In this document: piece by piece, positions 1 to 7,766 of the stretch | Layout of the letters: the number at the start of each line of letters is the position of its first letter | Position numbering within the stretch: the first letter of the stretch is position 1 | The notes under the pieces: model-generated | Told to the model about the DNA's origin: nothing | Seen by the model: the letters and a program-made list of their open reading frames with translations, nothing else | Database searches by the model: none | Made by a program: the position numbers and the translations under genes | Assembly (NCBI RefSeq): GCF_001578185.1 | Contig: NZ_CP011008.1 | Coordinates: 2,074,001 to 2,138,000, forward strand | Reading direction: 5' to 3' | DNA: 64,000 bases | Origin: Peribacillus simplex | Lineage (GTDB): Bacteria > Bacillota > Bacilli > Bacillales > DSM-1321

Positions 1-905
1 GATACGGCCGCGCGTGGAACCATAACGAACATCATGGATGCCATTACAAGGGCGAACATAATTTGCATTACATATTGGATAAAGGCCATTAAGTCCCCGA
101 TCTGCATGCCGCCGTTATCAATACGAACTCCTCCGAACCAAATGATACCAACAACCGTCAAGTTCATGACAAGCATCATTACAGGCATCATGAACGCCAT
201 GATTTTATTGACTTTGATCGAGACATCTGTCAATTCTTTATTTGCTTTCTTAAGGCGTTCTTTTTCTTGTGTTTCATGATTGAAGGCACGAATGACACGA
301 ATTCCAGTTAAATTTTCTCTTAATACAAGGTTCAACCGGTCTAATCGTTTTTGCACCTTTTGAAAAAGAGGTACACCTTTGGATAGAATAAGCAGGATGG
401 AACCAATCAAAAAAGGCATAGTGACGACAATGACAAGGGACAATTTTGCATCCATGGATACTGCCATGATCACTCCACCGACTAACATGATGGGTGCACT
501 GATTACCATACGTAGCATCATGATAACCACTTGCTGGACTTGTGTTATATCATTGGTCGTCCGTGTAATCAATGACGCGGTACCGACTTCGTCAAATTCT
601 TGTAACGAAAATTTTTCTACATGATTAAAGACTCTCAGCCGGAGATCCCGTCCCATTCCCATTGCTGCTTTGGACGAATAGTAGCTTGCGATTATGGAAG
701 CACAAGCGCCAAGTGCTGAAACCACCAGCATCAAACCACCGATTTTCCAAATGTAAGGAGTGTCACCTCGAACGACGCCTTTATCAATAATATCCGCCAT
801 GAGTGTAGGTAAAAAGAGGTCCGACATCGATTGAATAAAAACCAGACCGATAACTGCTGAAATAATCCACTTATAAACGGATAAATTTTTCAGTATTTTT
901 ATCAT
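1..905 (-). CDS. ABC exporter half-transporter, permease domain (3' end outside window)
   Basis: The minus-strand reading frame opens with ATG at 903-905 and stays open to the window edge, about 301 codons. The visible part is an ABC exporter transmembrane domain: hydrophobic helices starting near residues 10 and 55, the exporter-type stretch RDLRLRVFNHVEKFS, and near the edge WFGGVRIDNGGMQIGDLMAF, which is typical of YfiB/YheI/BmrA-type multidrug half-transporters. The nucleotide-binding domain (Walker A, ABC signature) should follow beyond coordinate 1 and cannot be seen. The start overlaps the stop of the upstream MarR gene (ATGA), so the two are co-transcribed and translationally coupled. 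The likely role is drug or lipid export, probably as a heterodimer with a second half-transporter downstream. The substrate cannot be told from sequence. Confidence 0.85.
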   Translation of the reverse strand, partial: MIKILKNLSVYKWIISAVIGLVFIQSMSDLFLPTLMADIIDKGVVRGDTPYIWKIGGLMLVVSALGACASIIASYYSSKAAMGMGRDLRLRVFNHVEKFSLQEFDEVGTASLITRTTNDITQVQQVVIMMLRMVISAPIMLVGGVIMAVSMDAKLSLVIVVTMPFLIGSILLILSKGVPLFQKVQKRLDRLNLVLRENLTGIRVIRAFNHETQEKERLKKANKELTDVSIKVNKIMAFMMPVMMLVMNLTVVGIIWFGGVRIDNGGMQIGDLMAFIQYVMQIMFALVMASMMFVMVPRAAV

Positions 906-1381
906 TTTGTACACTCTCCTTTTTCTATTGCTTGAGCTTCTAAAAAGTTTGTAATTTGAAGATGCGTTTCAAGCAACTCTTCAAACTGTTCTTCAGAAAG
1001 CAATTCAATCGCCGATTGAAATATTTGGTGGATACTGCTTTCTTGAAAATGAATCATTTTTAATGTATTTTTCCCCTTTTCGGTGATTGACAGCTGAATC
1101 TCACGCCGGTTGCCCTCCACATGCTCTCGTTGGAGCATGCCTGCCCGAACAAGGCCATCGACCGCTTGACTCAGTGTGCTTTTTGGAAGAAACGTTTTCT
1201 CCCCAACTATTTTTTGAGTGGTCTCCTTATGAGGGGAAATGGTCATCAAAATCGAATATTGCGGAACTGTTAAATCATTTTCTGCCGCTGTCTTTTGAAC
1301 GAATCGCATGATATTTTTCTGCACGTTCCAAAATGAACGCAATAGTTGTACTGATTGAATTATTTGTTTTTCATTCTTCAC
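902..1381 (-). CDS. MarR family transcriptional regulator
   Basis: A 159-residue protein of ordinary MarR length. The winged helix-turn-helix lies at about residues 35-100, with LTVPQYSILMTI leading into the recognition region KSTLSQAVDGLVRAGMLQRE and the wing EGNRREIQLSITEKG. Flanking helices would form the dimer interface. It is the first gene of an operon with the ABC exporter and overlaps it by 4 bases, the usual layout of a ligand-responsive repressor controlling its own efflux pump. An imperfect palindrome GTTC-N6-GAAC at 1412-1425, about 30 bases upstream of the start, is a candidate autoregulatory operator. The ligand is unknown. Confidence 0.9.
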   Translation of the reverse strand: MKNEKQIIQSVQLLRSFWNVQKNIMRFVQKTAAENDLTVPQYSILMTISPHKETTQKIVGEKTFLPKSTLSQAVDGLVRAGMLQREHVEGNRREIQLSITEKGKNTLKMIHFQESSIHQIFQSAIELLSEEQFEELLETHLQITNFLEAQAIEKGECTK

Positions 1382-1411
1382 TCAACATCACCATTCTTTC
1401 CTTATTAAACT

Positions 1412-1425
1412 GTTCCAAACTGAAC
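1412..1425. promoter_or_regulatory. Candidate MarR operator
   Basis: GTTCCAAACTGAAC is an imperfect dyad (GTTC and GAAC arms) about 30 bases upstream of the marR start on the minus strand, where such repressors usually bind. The assignment rests on position and symmetry only. Confidence 0.35.
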
Positions 1426-1942
1426 ATTTATTTTTGTGAATTATTTTAATTTACATCTATTTTTCAACTTAGTCAACAAAAAAACGCTTTCATCATTCCG
1501 GTGTTTTTCTTGACTTTGGTTCGTACATAAATAGGCTTTGTACTTCAGGCAAAGTCGTTTAGGAAATTCAAACAACACATTTTTTCATGTTCTTAATTCA
1601 CTAGACAAGAAAATTGATCTGTTTTACAAAGTGAAATTAGTTGAAAATATGTGATAAAAAGTGTTAGGATAATATTGAATTGGATTAGTACCAGGTAATA
1701 ATACTAGATGATAACGTAAATGAGAATGTATGGGTGTTAAATAGAAAGCATGTTTACATAATGGAGATTTTTCTTCCTTCGAGAAAATATAAGCGAATTT
1801 AGTTTGCGAGACAAAGAGATAGCTAAAGAGAAACAATAGTGTTTCGTGATACAGCACTCCCGTTTGAAAAGGGTGCCAGTATGAGGACCAGCATTTGGGT
1901 TTTAAAGTAAAATGTTCTGATTATTAGGAGGGATGATGACAT
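1426..1942. other. Gene-free intergenic stretch upstream of bkdAA
   Basis: About 520 bases of AT-rich sequence between the divergent marR and bkdAA genes. I see no convincing coding region. I looked for a -24/-12 SigL-type promoter (GGCAC-N5-TTGC), which controls bkd in B. subtilis, and found none. A good ribosome binding site (TAGGAGGGATGATG) lies directly before bkdAA at 1925-1938. Confidence 0.5.
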
Positions 1943-2938
1943 ATGGTTGAAAACCGTCATCTGCAAGCAGGTCTGAGTGATGAAAATGTGCTAGAGATGT
2001 ATAAAGTGATGTTGTTGGCAAGACGTATAGATGAACGGATGTGGCTGTTGAACAGATCTGGAAAAATTCCATTCGTCGTTTCTTGTCAAGGACAAGAAGC
2101 AGCTCAAGTGGGTGCTGCGTTTGCTTTAAATCGTGAAAAGGATTATATCCTTCCCTATTACCGGGATCTTGGGGTAGTGCTTGCATTTGGGATGACCGCC
2201 AGAGATTTAATGTTATCCAGTTTTGCAAAAGCGGAAGATCCGAATTCAGGCGGAAGGCAAATGCCTGGCCATTTTGGGCAAAAAAAGAATCGCATCGTAA
2301 CGGGATCTTCGCCAGTTACCACTCAAGTGCCGCATGCAGTGGGGATTGCACTCGCTGCAAAAATGGAAGGAAAAGATATCGTTTCATTCGTTACATTTGG
2401 TGAAGGGTCATCAAACCAAGGTGATTTCCATGAAGGAGCGAATTTTGCAGGTGTACATAAACTTCCGGTTATCTTGATGTGCGAGAATAATCAATATGCC
2501 ATTTCCGTCCCTATCGAAAAACAATTGGCCTGCAGCAAAGTGTCGGACCGGGCCATTGGTTATGGCATGCCAGGGGTGACGGTTGATGGAAATGATCCGA
2601 TCGAAGTATACCGGGTGGTGAAAGAAGCGGCTGAGAGGGGAAGGCGTGGTGAAGGACCAAGCTTGATTGAAACGGTTTCATACAGGTTGACACCCCATTC
2701 AAGCGACGATGATGATAGTCAATACAGGTCGCCTGAAGAAGTATCGGAGGCAAAAAAAATAGATTCAATCATTACATTCGGGGCCTATTTAAAAGCTGTA
2801 GGGATCATGGATGATCAATTAGAGAAACAAATGAACGAGGAAATAATGGAAGTTGTGAACGAAGCGACGGATTATGCGGAAAATGCTCCATTTGCAAATG
2901 AAGACACGCTTTCAAAATATGTTTATGCAGATAAGTAA
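1943..2938 (+). CDS. bkdAA: Branched-chain 2-oxoacid dehydrogenase E1 alpha subunit
   Basis: This 331-residue protein carries the thiamine-diphosphate half of the E1 heterotetramer that decarboxylates branched-chain 2-oxoacids from Leu, Ile and Val and passes the acyl group to lipoylated E2. It matches Bacillus BkdAA over its whole length. Marks include RRIDERMWLLNRSGKIPFV near residue 30, the GHFGQKKNRIVTGSSPV stretch near residue 110, and the ThDP/Mg motif GEGSSNQGDFHEGANFAGV (about 155-175) with its following ENNQYAISVP. RLTPHSSDDDD near residue 250 is the phosphorylation-loop region. It is followed 12 bases later by bkdAB. Oddly, the rest of the complex is missing downstream: only a scrap of E2 remains at 3963-4190, and no ptb, bcd, buk, lpdV or bkdR is intact here. 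It must borrow E2/E3 from another locus or be non-functional. Confidence 0.93.
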   Translation: MVENRHLQAGLSDENVLEMYKVMLLARRIDERMWLLNRSGKIPFVVSCQGQEAAQVGAAFALNREKDYILPYYRDLGVVLAFGMTARDLMLSSFAKAEDPNSGGRQMPGHFGQKKNRIVTGSSPVTTQVPHAVGIALAAKMEGKDIVSFVTFGEGSSNQGDFHEGANFAGVHKLPVILMCENNQYAISVPIEKQLACSKVSDRAIGYGMPGVTVDGNDPIEVYRVVKEAAERGRRGEGPSLIETVSYRLTPHSSDDDDSQYRSPEEVSEAKKIDSIITFGAYLKAVGIMDDQLEKQMNEEIMEVVNEATDYAENAPFANEDTLSKYVYADK

Positions 2939-2950
2939 GGAGGAAAGAAG

Positions 2951-3934
2951 ATGGCAGTGATATCTTATATAGATGCCGTTATAATGGCTATGCGAGAAGA
3001 AATGGAACGTGATTCCCGTGTATTTGTCTTAGGGGAGGACGTAGGGAAAAAAGGCGGCGTTTTTAAAGCGACATCTGGTTTATACGAACAATTCGGGGAA
3101 CAGCGGGTCATTGATACCCCGCTTGCTGAATCAGCAATCGCAGGAGTGGGCATTGGCGCGGCCATGTATGGGATGAGGCCGATTGCAGAAATGCAATTTG
3201 CTGATTTTATCATGCCTGCAATCAACCAAATCATTTCAGAAGCTGCAAAAATTCGTTATCGCTCCAATAATGACTGGCAATGTCCTATCGTCATCAGGGC
3301 TCCATACGGCGGGGGAGTACATGGCGCGTTATACCATTCACAATCTGTTGAAGCCATTTTTGCCAATCAACCGGGACTTAAAATTGTCATGCCATCTACG
3401 CCATATGACGTGAAAGGGTTATTGAAAGCAGCCATTCGGGATGATGACCCGGTCCTTTTCTTTGAACATAAACGTGCCTATCGCCTTATTAAAGAAGAAG
3501 TGCCGACTGATGATTATGTTTTACCCATTGGTAAAGCGGATGTAAAACGTGACGGCGAGGACGTTACAGTGATTACTTACGGCCTTTGTGTTCATTTTGC
3601 GCTTCAGGCAGCTGAAAGACTTGCCAGTGATGGCATATCCGTTCATATACTTGATCTGCGAACCGTTTATCCATTGGATCAAGAAGCCATTATTGAAGCT
3701 GCATCGAAAACAGGAAAGGTCCTATTGATTACTGAAGATAATAAGGAGGGGAGCATCATTGGTGAAGTATCGGCAATTATTGCAGAAAACTGCCTCTTCG
3801 ATCTGGATGCCCCAATCATGAGACTGGCAGGCCCGGATGTTCCAGCGATGCCATATTCCCCAGCATTGGAGAAATCCTTCATGGTGAATCCTGAAAAAGT
3901 TGAAAAGGCACTGCGGGACCTGGCAGCCTATTAA
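2951..3934 (+). CDS. bkdAB: Branched-chain 2-oxoacid dehydrogenase E1 beta subunit
   Basis: A 327-residue transketolase-like beta subunit that pairs with BkdAA to form the E1 active site. It matches BkdAB from end to end: VLGEDVGKKGGVFKATSGLYEQFG (residues 26-50), DTPLAESAIAGVGIGAA (57-73), and RSNNDWQCPIVIRAPYGGGVHGALYHSQS in the middle. The C-terminal transketolase domain has GPDVPAMPYSPALE. The start follows GGAGGAAAGAAG. Frame and key residues look intact, so decay of the operon seems confined to what follows. After the stop, GGCACGGAGGAACG looks like the ribosome binding site of the lost bkdB gene. Confidence 0.93.
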   Translation: MAVISYIDAVIMAMREEMERDSRVFVLGEDVGKKGGVFKATSGLYEQFGEQRVIDTPLAESAIAGVGIGAAMYGMRPIAEMQFADFIMPAINQIISEAAKIRYRSNNDWQCPIVIRAPYGGGVHGALYHSQSVEAIFANQPGLKIVMPSTPYDVKGLLKAAIRDDDPVLFFEHKRAYRLIKEEVPTDDYVLPIGKADVKRDGEDVTVITYGLCVHFALQAAERLASDGISVHILDLRTVYPLDQEAIIEAASKTGKVLLITEDNKEGSIIGEVSAIIAENCLFDLDAPIMRLAGPDVPAMPYSPALEKSFMVNPEKVEKALRDLAAY

Positions 3935-3962
3935 ATGATCGGCACGGAGGAACGAACCTAGT

Positions 3963-4190
3963 ATTTCCGTTATTAATCATTTCGATGAAAAATCAATTAA
4001 GGAAATTGCCAAGGATGTCCGTGAACTTGCCCAAAAAGTCCGAACAGGTAAGGTGAAACCTGAAGATATGGGAGAAGGGTACATTAACAATCAATAAAAC
4101 AGGTGATTTCTGTTCCATTCAGCCAATGGGGATAATCAATCATCCACAGAATACCACCATTCAAGTTGAGTCTATCGTCAAACGACCTTA
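3963..4190 (+). pseudogene. Remnant of E2 (dihydrolipoyl acyltransferase) C-terminus, bkdB-like
   Basis: Directly behind bkdAB, one frame reads ISVINHFDEKSIKEIAKDVR then ELAQKVRTGKVKPEDMGEG. After a one-base shift near 4080 it continues TLTINKTGDFCSIQPMGIIN, HPQNTTIQVESIVKRP, stop. This is the 2-oxoacid dehydrogenase acyltransferase catalytic domain of BkdB/PdhC-type E2: VIN...LAQKAR.GKL..E.M.GGTFTI.N.G..G...G..IINHPQ.AI..V..I..RP. The lipoyl and E1-binding domains and most of the catalytic domain are gone, as is the terminal active-site stretch DHR..DG. A large internal deletion plus a frameshift make it a clear pseudogene. Confidence 0.8.
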
Positions 4191-4419
4191 GAATTTTCTC
4201 GGATCTTATACGTTGCAGCAAGTCGGGCAAATAATAAACTTTACCTTGTATTATTGGAGACGAGACTACAGCGAGTATAGACCAAGCACCTGAAGAGTAA
4301 TGTTCGAAAAAGTTGACTATTTCATAAATTACTATTACTTTCAATAGTTCACATAATACAGATTAGTAAACATCAAAATCAGCCGTTTATATCGGGGTTG
4401 AATCTTAAAAATGAACGTA

Positions 4420-4466
4420 AGTCTAGCAACTATAAAAAAGGTTGCCAGGCTTTTTTTGCGCTAAAT
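4420..4466 (+). terminator. Possible weak terminator
   Basis: AGCAAC and GTTGC arms around 4426-4447 form a short stem followed by CCAGGCTTTTTTTGCG. It would end transcription of the bkd remnant operon. The stem is weak and the loop long, so this is tentative. Confidence 0.3.
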
Positions 4467-4547
4467 AAAATCTATAGAAGCGTGAAAAAATAATCTATTT
4501 GATTACGATAGAGAGGGCATATAATATCTCGACCGATTTTTTTAAAT

Positions 4548-4766
4548 GGCTCTTTTCGTAAAGATTGTTGTTTTTAAAACGAAACTATTTAAGGTTGATT
4601 GGAGCGGAAGTGCGAGACTCCTGCGGGAGCAGCGGGACAGGTGAGACCCCACAGGCGTTTACGCCGAGGAGGCTCACCGCCCGCACCAAGGAAAGCGAGC
4701 ATCTGGAGGGGAAATCAACCACAACTCACTACCTGGTAAATAGCAACAAAGTATGTGAAAACAGCC
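4548..4766. mobile_element. 219-bp MITE-like element, copy A
   Basis: This 219-base unit recurs at 27570-27788 with one visible mismatch. Its ends are inverted: GGCTCTTTTCGTA on the left against GGCTGTTTTCACAT read inward from the right. It is flanked by TTTTAAAT (4540-4547) and TTTTAAAA (4767-4774), a 7-of-8 match expected of an 8-base target duplication. Inside, at 4593-4720, lies a GC-rich core bounded by GGTTGATT and AATCAACC with internal stems (GGCG-TTTA-CGCC; GGTGAG with CTCACC). Open frames across it are not genes. End sequence and 8-base duplication resemble ISL3-family elements, so it may be moved by an ISL3 transposase elsewhere. Confidence 0.8.
4593..4720. repeat. Structured GC-rich repeat core (family copy 1)
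   Basis: A 128-base core bounded by inverted GGTTGATT/AATCAACC, containing GCGAGACTCCTGCGGGA and the hairpin GGCG-TTTA-CGCC. The same core occurs at 27615-27742 and, diverged, at 9958-10082. It looks like a folded RNA or DNA repeat rather than a coding sequence. Confidence 0.75.
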
Positions 4767-4874
4767 TTTTAAAAACACTTTATTTCGCGGTGATTTTTTG
4801 AAAAAATTTCATTTTGTAAGGATGTATTGAACAAAAGCGCGGCATTATATGGTAAATGATTCTGGGTAAAGGAG

Positions 4875-5045
4875 ACTTACTGGACAATTCTCCAATAATA
4901 AACTATTAGATATGGTATTTGAAAGTACATATTATGGAATTGTAATTGTCGATAAATTCGATATATTAGCAATGAATATTGTGAATTTTTAAATGTTGTA
5001 CGCGGTACAGTGATTGGTGTTAAGTATTACCCAAAACTTAGCTTA
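4875..5045 (+). pseudogene. Remnant of a PAS domain, possibly from a BkdR-like sigma-54 activator
   Basis: One frame reads LLDMVFESTYYGIVIVDKFD, and after a shift NEYCEFLNVVRGTVIG. This is the start of a PAS sensor domain of the kind found before the AAA+ domain of SigL-dependent activators such as BkdR (ILESSYDGIVVVD...N.AYCEFLGV...VIG). The frame is broken near 4970 and nothing of the AAA+ or Fis domains follows. Its place in the ruined bkd neighbourhood supports the BkdR reading, but the fragment is too short to exclude another PAS protein. Confidence 0.5.
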
Positions 5046-5109
5046 AACGGGCGGTAGGAAGAAGAAACGAAATAACATGTTAAGTTTTTTTTACTTTATT
5101 TTTCAGATA

Positions 5110-5143
5110 AAGGCAAGCCTATAGACTGGCTTGCCTTCTTTAA
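5110..5143 (+). terminator. Rho-independent terminator
   Basis: A perfect 10-bp stem, AAGGCAAGCC with GGCTTGCCTT, around an 8-base loop, followed by CTTTAAT. It lies between the regulator remnant and the EamA gene. Confidence 0.75.
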
Positions 5144-5325
5144 TGAGCTCCAGCTTCTTTAGTTTTTTATGATATGAAAAAACATTTATTTGATTCGAAA
5201 TCTGTGGCATTTTTATCCTGCTTTATACCGATTTTGGCAGAAAATAAATTTCAAGTTTATCTTATATTTTATATGAAATCCCTAACAATGTTTGTCATAA
5301 TAAGAAAGTAGGAAGGGGGAACATC

Positions 5326-6249
5326 ATGCTTCGATTATACGGGGCTTTAATCGGCCTTAGTTTGATATGGGGTTTATCGTTTGTTTTTATGAAGTGGCTG
5401 CTCCCGCCAGCGGGCATTTGGGGAATTGTTTTTCTCCGCTGTTTGGCAGGTGCTGTTATGCTGCTTCCCATTTTATGGTTGAAGCGCAGGAATATCAACT
5501 GGAAATTGCCGTGGAAAGCACTGGTCGTTGTCGGAATCTTCAATTGTGGATTAGCATGGGGATTAATAGCTTTAAGTGAAACAGAGATTAACAGCAGCAC
5601 GGCATCGATTCTTAATGCAACCACTCCGATCTGGACGGGGATCATCGGATTTATCATTTTTTCATATGTTTTAACCGCCCGACAATGGGTGGGCATTCTA
5701 ATCGGTTTTTTCGGAATTCTAGTATTGATGGATTTTCAAGTCGGTCAGCTTTTCGGCAAGGAATTCATTGGGATTGGGACAATGCTGCTAGCGTCCACCT
5801 GTTATGGTTTTGCCGGCCAATTTACGAAAAGATTTCTTTCCAATACCAGCATATTGGTCATTACGACGTTTACGCTGCTCACGGGTGCCGTTATCGGTTT
5901 GATCGGGATGCTGATAACAGAGCCGATTAAGCCAGTGATGTTGTTGGAACCGCTAACGGTTTTATCCATAGTCGGACTTGGGTGCTTTGGCTCTGGGCTA
6001 GGACAGCTGATCTATTTCTACATCAATAAAAATGGCAGCCCAGAGTTAGCCGCAACGGTCACATATCTTATTCCTGCAACCGCTATGGTTTGGGGCTATG
6101 TCCTGCTGGGAGAAGCGATTAATCCTAATGTAATTATTGGCCTGCTTATTATTTTCGCAGGAGTTTATCTTTCTTCTAAGAAGTCAAAAGTAAATGATGG
6201 TACAAATTCTTCATCCGAAAAACAAGGGGAATTGCGTCAAGTAAAATAA
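5326..6249 (+). CDS. EamA/DMT family transporter
   Basis: A 307-residue membrane protein with about ten hydrophobic helices in two EamA repeats (roughly residues 1-140 and 155-285), the usual drug/metabolite transporter architecture. The first repeat opens with LYGALIGLSLIWGLSFVFMKW and ends with VGILIGFFGILVLM. The second closes with VIIGLLIIFAGVYLSS and is followed by a charged tail of about 20 residues. The start has a good ribosome binding site (AGGAAGGGGGAACATC). It stands alone between terminators. Relatives export amino acids or other metabolites, but the substrate here cannot be read from sequence. Confidence 0.88.
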   Translation: MLRLYGALIGLSLIWGLSFVFMKWLLPPAGIWGIVFLRCLAGAVMLLPILWLKRRNINWKLPWKALVVVGIFNCGLAWGLIALSETEINSSTASILNATTPIWTGIIGFIIFSYVLTARQWVGILIGFFGILVLMDFQVGQLFGKEFIGIGTMLLASTCYGFAGQFTKRFLSNTSILVITTFTLLTGAVIGLIGMLITEPIKPVMLLEPLTVLSIVGLGCFGSGLGQLIYFYINKNGSPELAATVTYLIPATAMVWGYVLLGEAINPNVIIGLLIIFAGVYLSSKKSKVNDGTNSSSEKQGELRQVK

Positions 6250-6259
6250 AAAAACAAAA

Positions 6260-6306
6260 CGAAATAGCCCTCACGTAAAGGATTTGTTTTTTCCTGGGGG
6301 CTTTCG
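6260..6306 (+). terminator. Possible imperfect hairpin after the EamA gene
   Basis: CGAAATAGCCCTCA can pair with TGGGGGCTTTCG further on. There is no U-run, so a terminator role is only possible. The 16-base motif TTCCTGGGGGCTTTCG inside it (6291-6306) recurs at 43509-43524. Confidence 0.3.
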
Positions 6307-6483
6307 TATTAAAACACATTTAATTCTGATTCAATTTTGCCAAAGAAGTGATGGATCGTCTTTGCCGCGACTTATAGCTATAGCAGTAACCTATATTCAA
6401 AAATGCTATTTGCTTTAGGGGATTTTATAGAAATGAAAATGGACAAGGGCGTTTTTTTTTGCCTTAAATTATTTTGAAGTTGA

Positions 6484-6504
6484 GATATATTAATTTGAGG
6501 TAAT
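6484..6504. promoter_or_regulatory. Candidate MhqR operator, site 1
   Basis: GATATATTAATTTGAGGTAA differs from site 2 (6551-6571) at two positions and lies just upstream of the candidate -35 box. The half GAGGTA/GAGATA resembles the right arm of the published MhqR box TATCTCGAATTCGAGATA. The match is partial. Confidence 0.5.
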
Positions 6505-6508
6505 GTTG

Positions 6509-6537
6509 TTGACAACAAATGTTATTCATGATAAATT
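6509..6537 (+). promoter_or_regulatory. Candidate SigA promoter for the mhqO-like gene
   Basis: TTGACA (6509-6514), 17 bases, then TAAATT (6532-6537). It is bracketed by the two near-identical candidate MhqR sites and lies about 140 bases upstream of the dioxygenase gene. Confidence 0.6.
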
Positions 6538-6550
6538 ATCTTTAAATAAA

Positions 6551-6571
6551 GATATATTAATTCGAGATAAT
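6551..6571. promoter_or_regulatory. Candidate MhqR operator, site 2
   Basis: GATATATTAATTCGAGATAA sits just downstream of the candidate -10 box, where a bound repressor would block transcription. TTCGAGATA matches one arm of the MhqR consensus exactly and the other arm is degenerate. Confidence 0.55.
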
Positions 6572-6678
6572 AAACCTCCTTTAATGAATAGGCCATTCTT
6601 ATTGAAGGAAAAATGTAGGGGATCAAGAAAGAAGCTGAACATCCAAAAGTTGAATTGTTTTAATGGGAGGAATAAAAT

Positions 6679-7656
6679 ATGAACGGATTAAAAGGAATAC
6701 ACCACGTAACGGCTATAACAAGCAGTGCAGAAAAGAATTATGAATTTTTCACAAATATATTAGGCATGCGTTTAGTCAAGAAAACAGTTAACCAAGATGA
6801 TATCCAAACGTATCACCTGTTTTTTGCTGACGATGTAGGCGGTCCAGGTACTGACATGACTTTCTTCGACTTTCCTGGTATTCCAAAAGGAGTGCATGGG
6901 ACTAATGAGATTTCAAAAACATCCTTCCGTGTACCGAATGATGCAGCATTAGATTATTGGGTTAAGCGCTTCGATCGATTAGAAGTAGGGAATACAGGAA
7001 TCCAAGAACAATTTGGTAAAAAGATCATTTCTTTTGTTGATTTTGATGATCAGCAATATCAATTGATCTCAGATGAAAACAATGAAGGGATTGCAGCTGG
7101 AATCCCTTGGCAAAAAGGACCGATTCCCCTGGAGTATGCAATTACAGGATTAGGACCAATTTTCATTCGCATCGCCAACTTCGAATACTTTAAAGAAATG
7201 ATGGAAAAAGTCCTATTATTCAAAGAAATAGACACTGAAGGATCATTTCATTTATTCGAAGTAGGGGAAGGTGGGAATGGTGCACAAGTAATTGTCGAAC
7301 ATAATTCGATCCTTCCTCAGGCACGGCAGGGTTTTGGGACTGTTCACCATACAGCCTTCCGTGTAGAAGACCGTTCCGTTCTTGAAGAATGGATCAAAAG
7401 AATGGAAAGCTTCCAATTTCATACTTCCGGTTATGTTGATCGTCACTTTTTTGAGTCGCTTTACGTGCGAGTGGCGCCGCAAATTTTATTCGAGTTTGCC
7501 ACGGATGGTCCTGGATTTATGGGGGATGAGCCATATGAAACGCTTGGGGAAAAGTTATCTTTACCACCGTTCTTAGAACCGAAAAGGGATCAAATCGAAA
7601 AGTTGGTCCGTCCCATTGATACAGTAAGAAGCACCAAGGAATTCATTAAAGAATAA
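6679..7656 (+). CDS. mhqO: Ring-cleaving (extradiol) dioxygenase, MhqO/MhqA type
   Basis: A 325-residue protein of two tandem VOC (glyoxalase/extradiol) modules, at about residues 4-130 and 150-275. The first opens with LKGIHHVTAITSSAEKNYEFF and the second includes GTVHHTAFRVED; the HH pairs and a late Glu supply the usual metal site. Family members (B. subtilis MhqA/MhqE/MhqO) use Fe(II) or a similar metal to open hydroquinone rings and protect against quinone and thiol stress. A promoter flanked by two MhqR-like sites lies upstream, and an MhqN-like nitroreductase follows 110 bases later, as in the mhqNOP regulon. The general type is sure; the choice of mhqO over its paralogues is not. Confidence 0.85.
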   Translation: MNGLKGIHHVTAITSSAEKNYEFFTNILGMRLVKKTVNQDDIQTYHLFFADDVGGPGTDMTFFDFPGIPKGVHGTNEISKTSFRVPNDAALDYWVKRFDRLEVGNTGIQEQFGKKIISFVDFDDQQYQLISDENNEGIAAGIPWQKGPIPLEYAITGLGPIFIRIANFEYFKEMMEKVLLFKEIDTEGSFHLFEVGEGGNGAQVIVEHNSILPQARQGFGTVHHTAFRVEDRSVLEEWIKRMESFQFHTSGYVDRHFFESLYVRVAPQILFEFATDGPGFMGDEPYETLGEKLSLPPFLEPKRDQIEKLVRPIDTVRSTKEFIKE

Positions 7657-7766
7657 ATGATAGCCTTTTGCGAATTATATATTGGTTAATGCCCATACTA
7701 AATCAGGTAGAAATAAAAAATGGAATAATCATTTGAAATAGAAAAAATGCTCTGGAGGAATGAATC

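Noticed and set aside
1426-1942. SigL (-24/-12) promoter before bkdAA
   Set aside because: Looked for GGCAC-N5-TTGC-type elements, as in B. subtilis bkd, and found no acceptable match.
4565-4801. Open frame of 78 codons, and its twin at 27587-27799
   Set aside because: Both run through the 219-bp MITE. They are identical because the DNA is a repeat, have no ribosome binding site, and read through inverted GC-rich stems; not genes.
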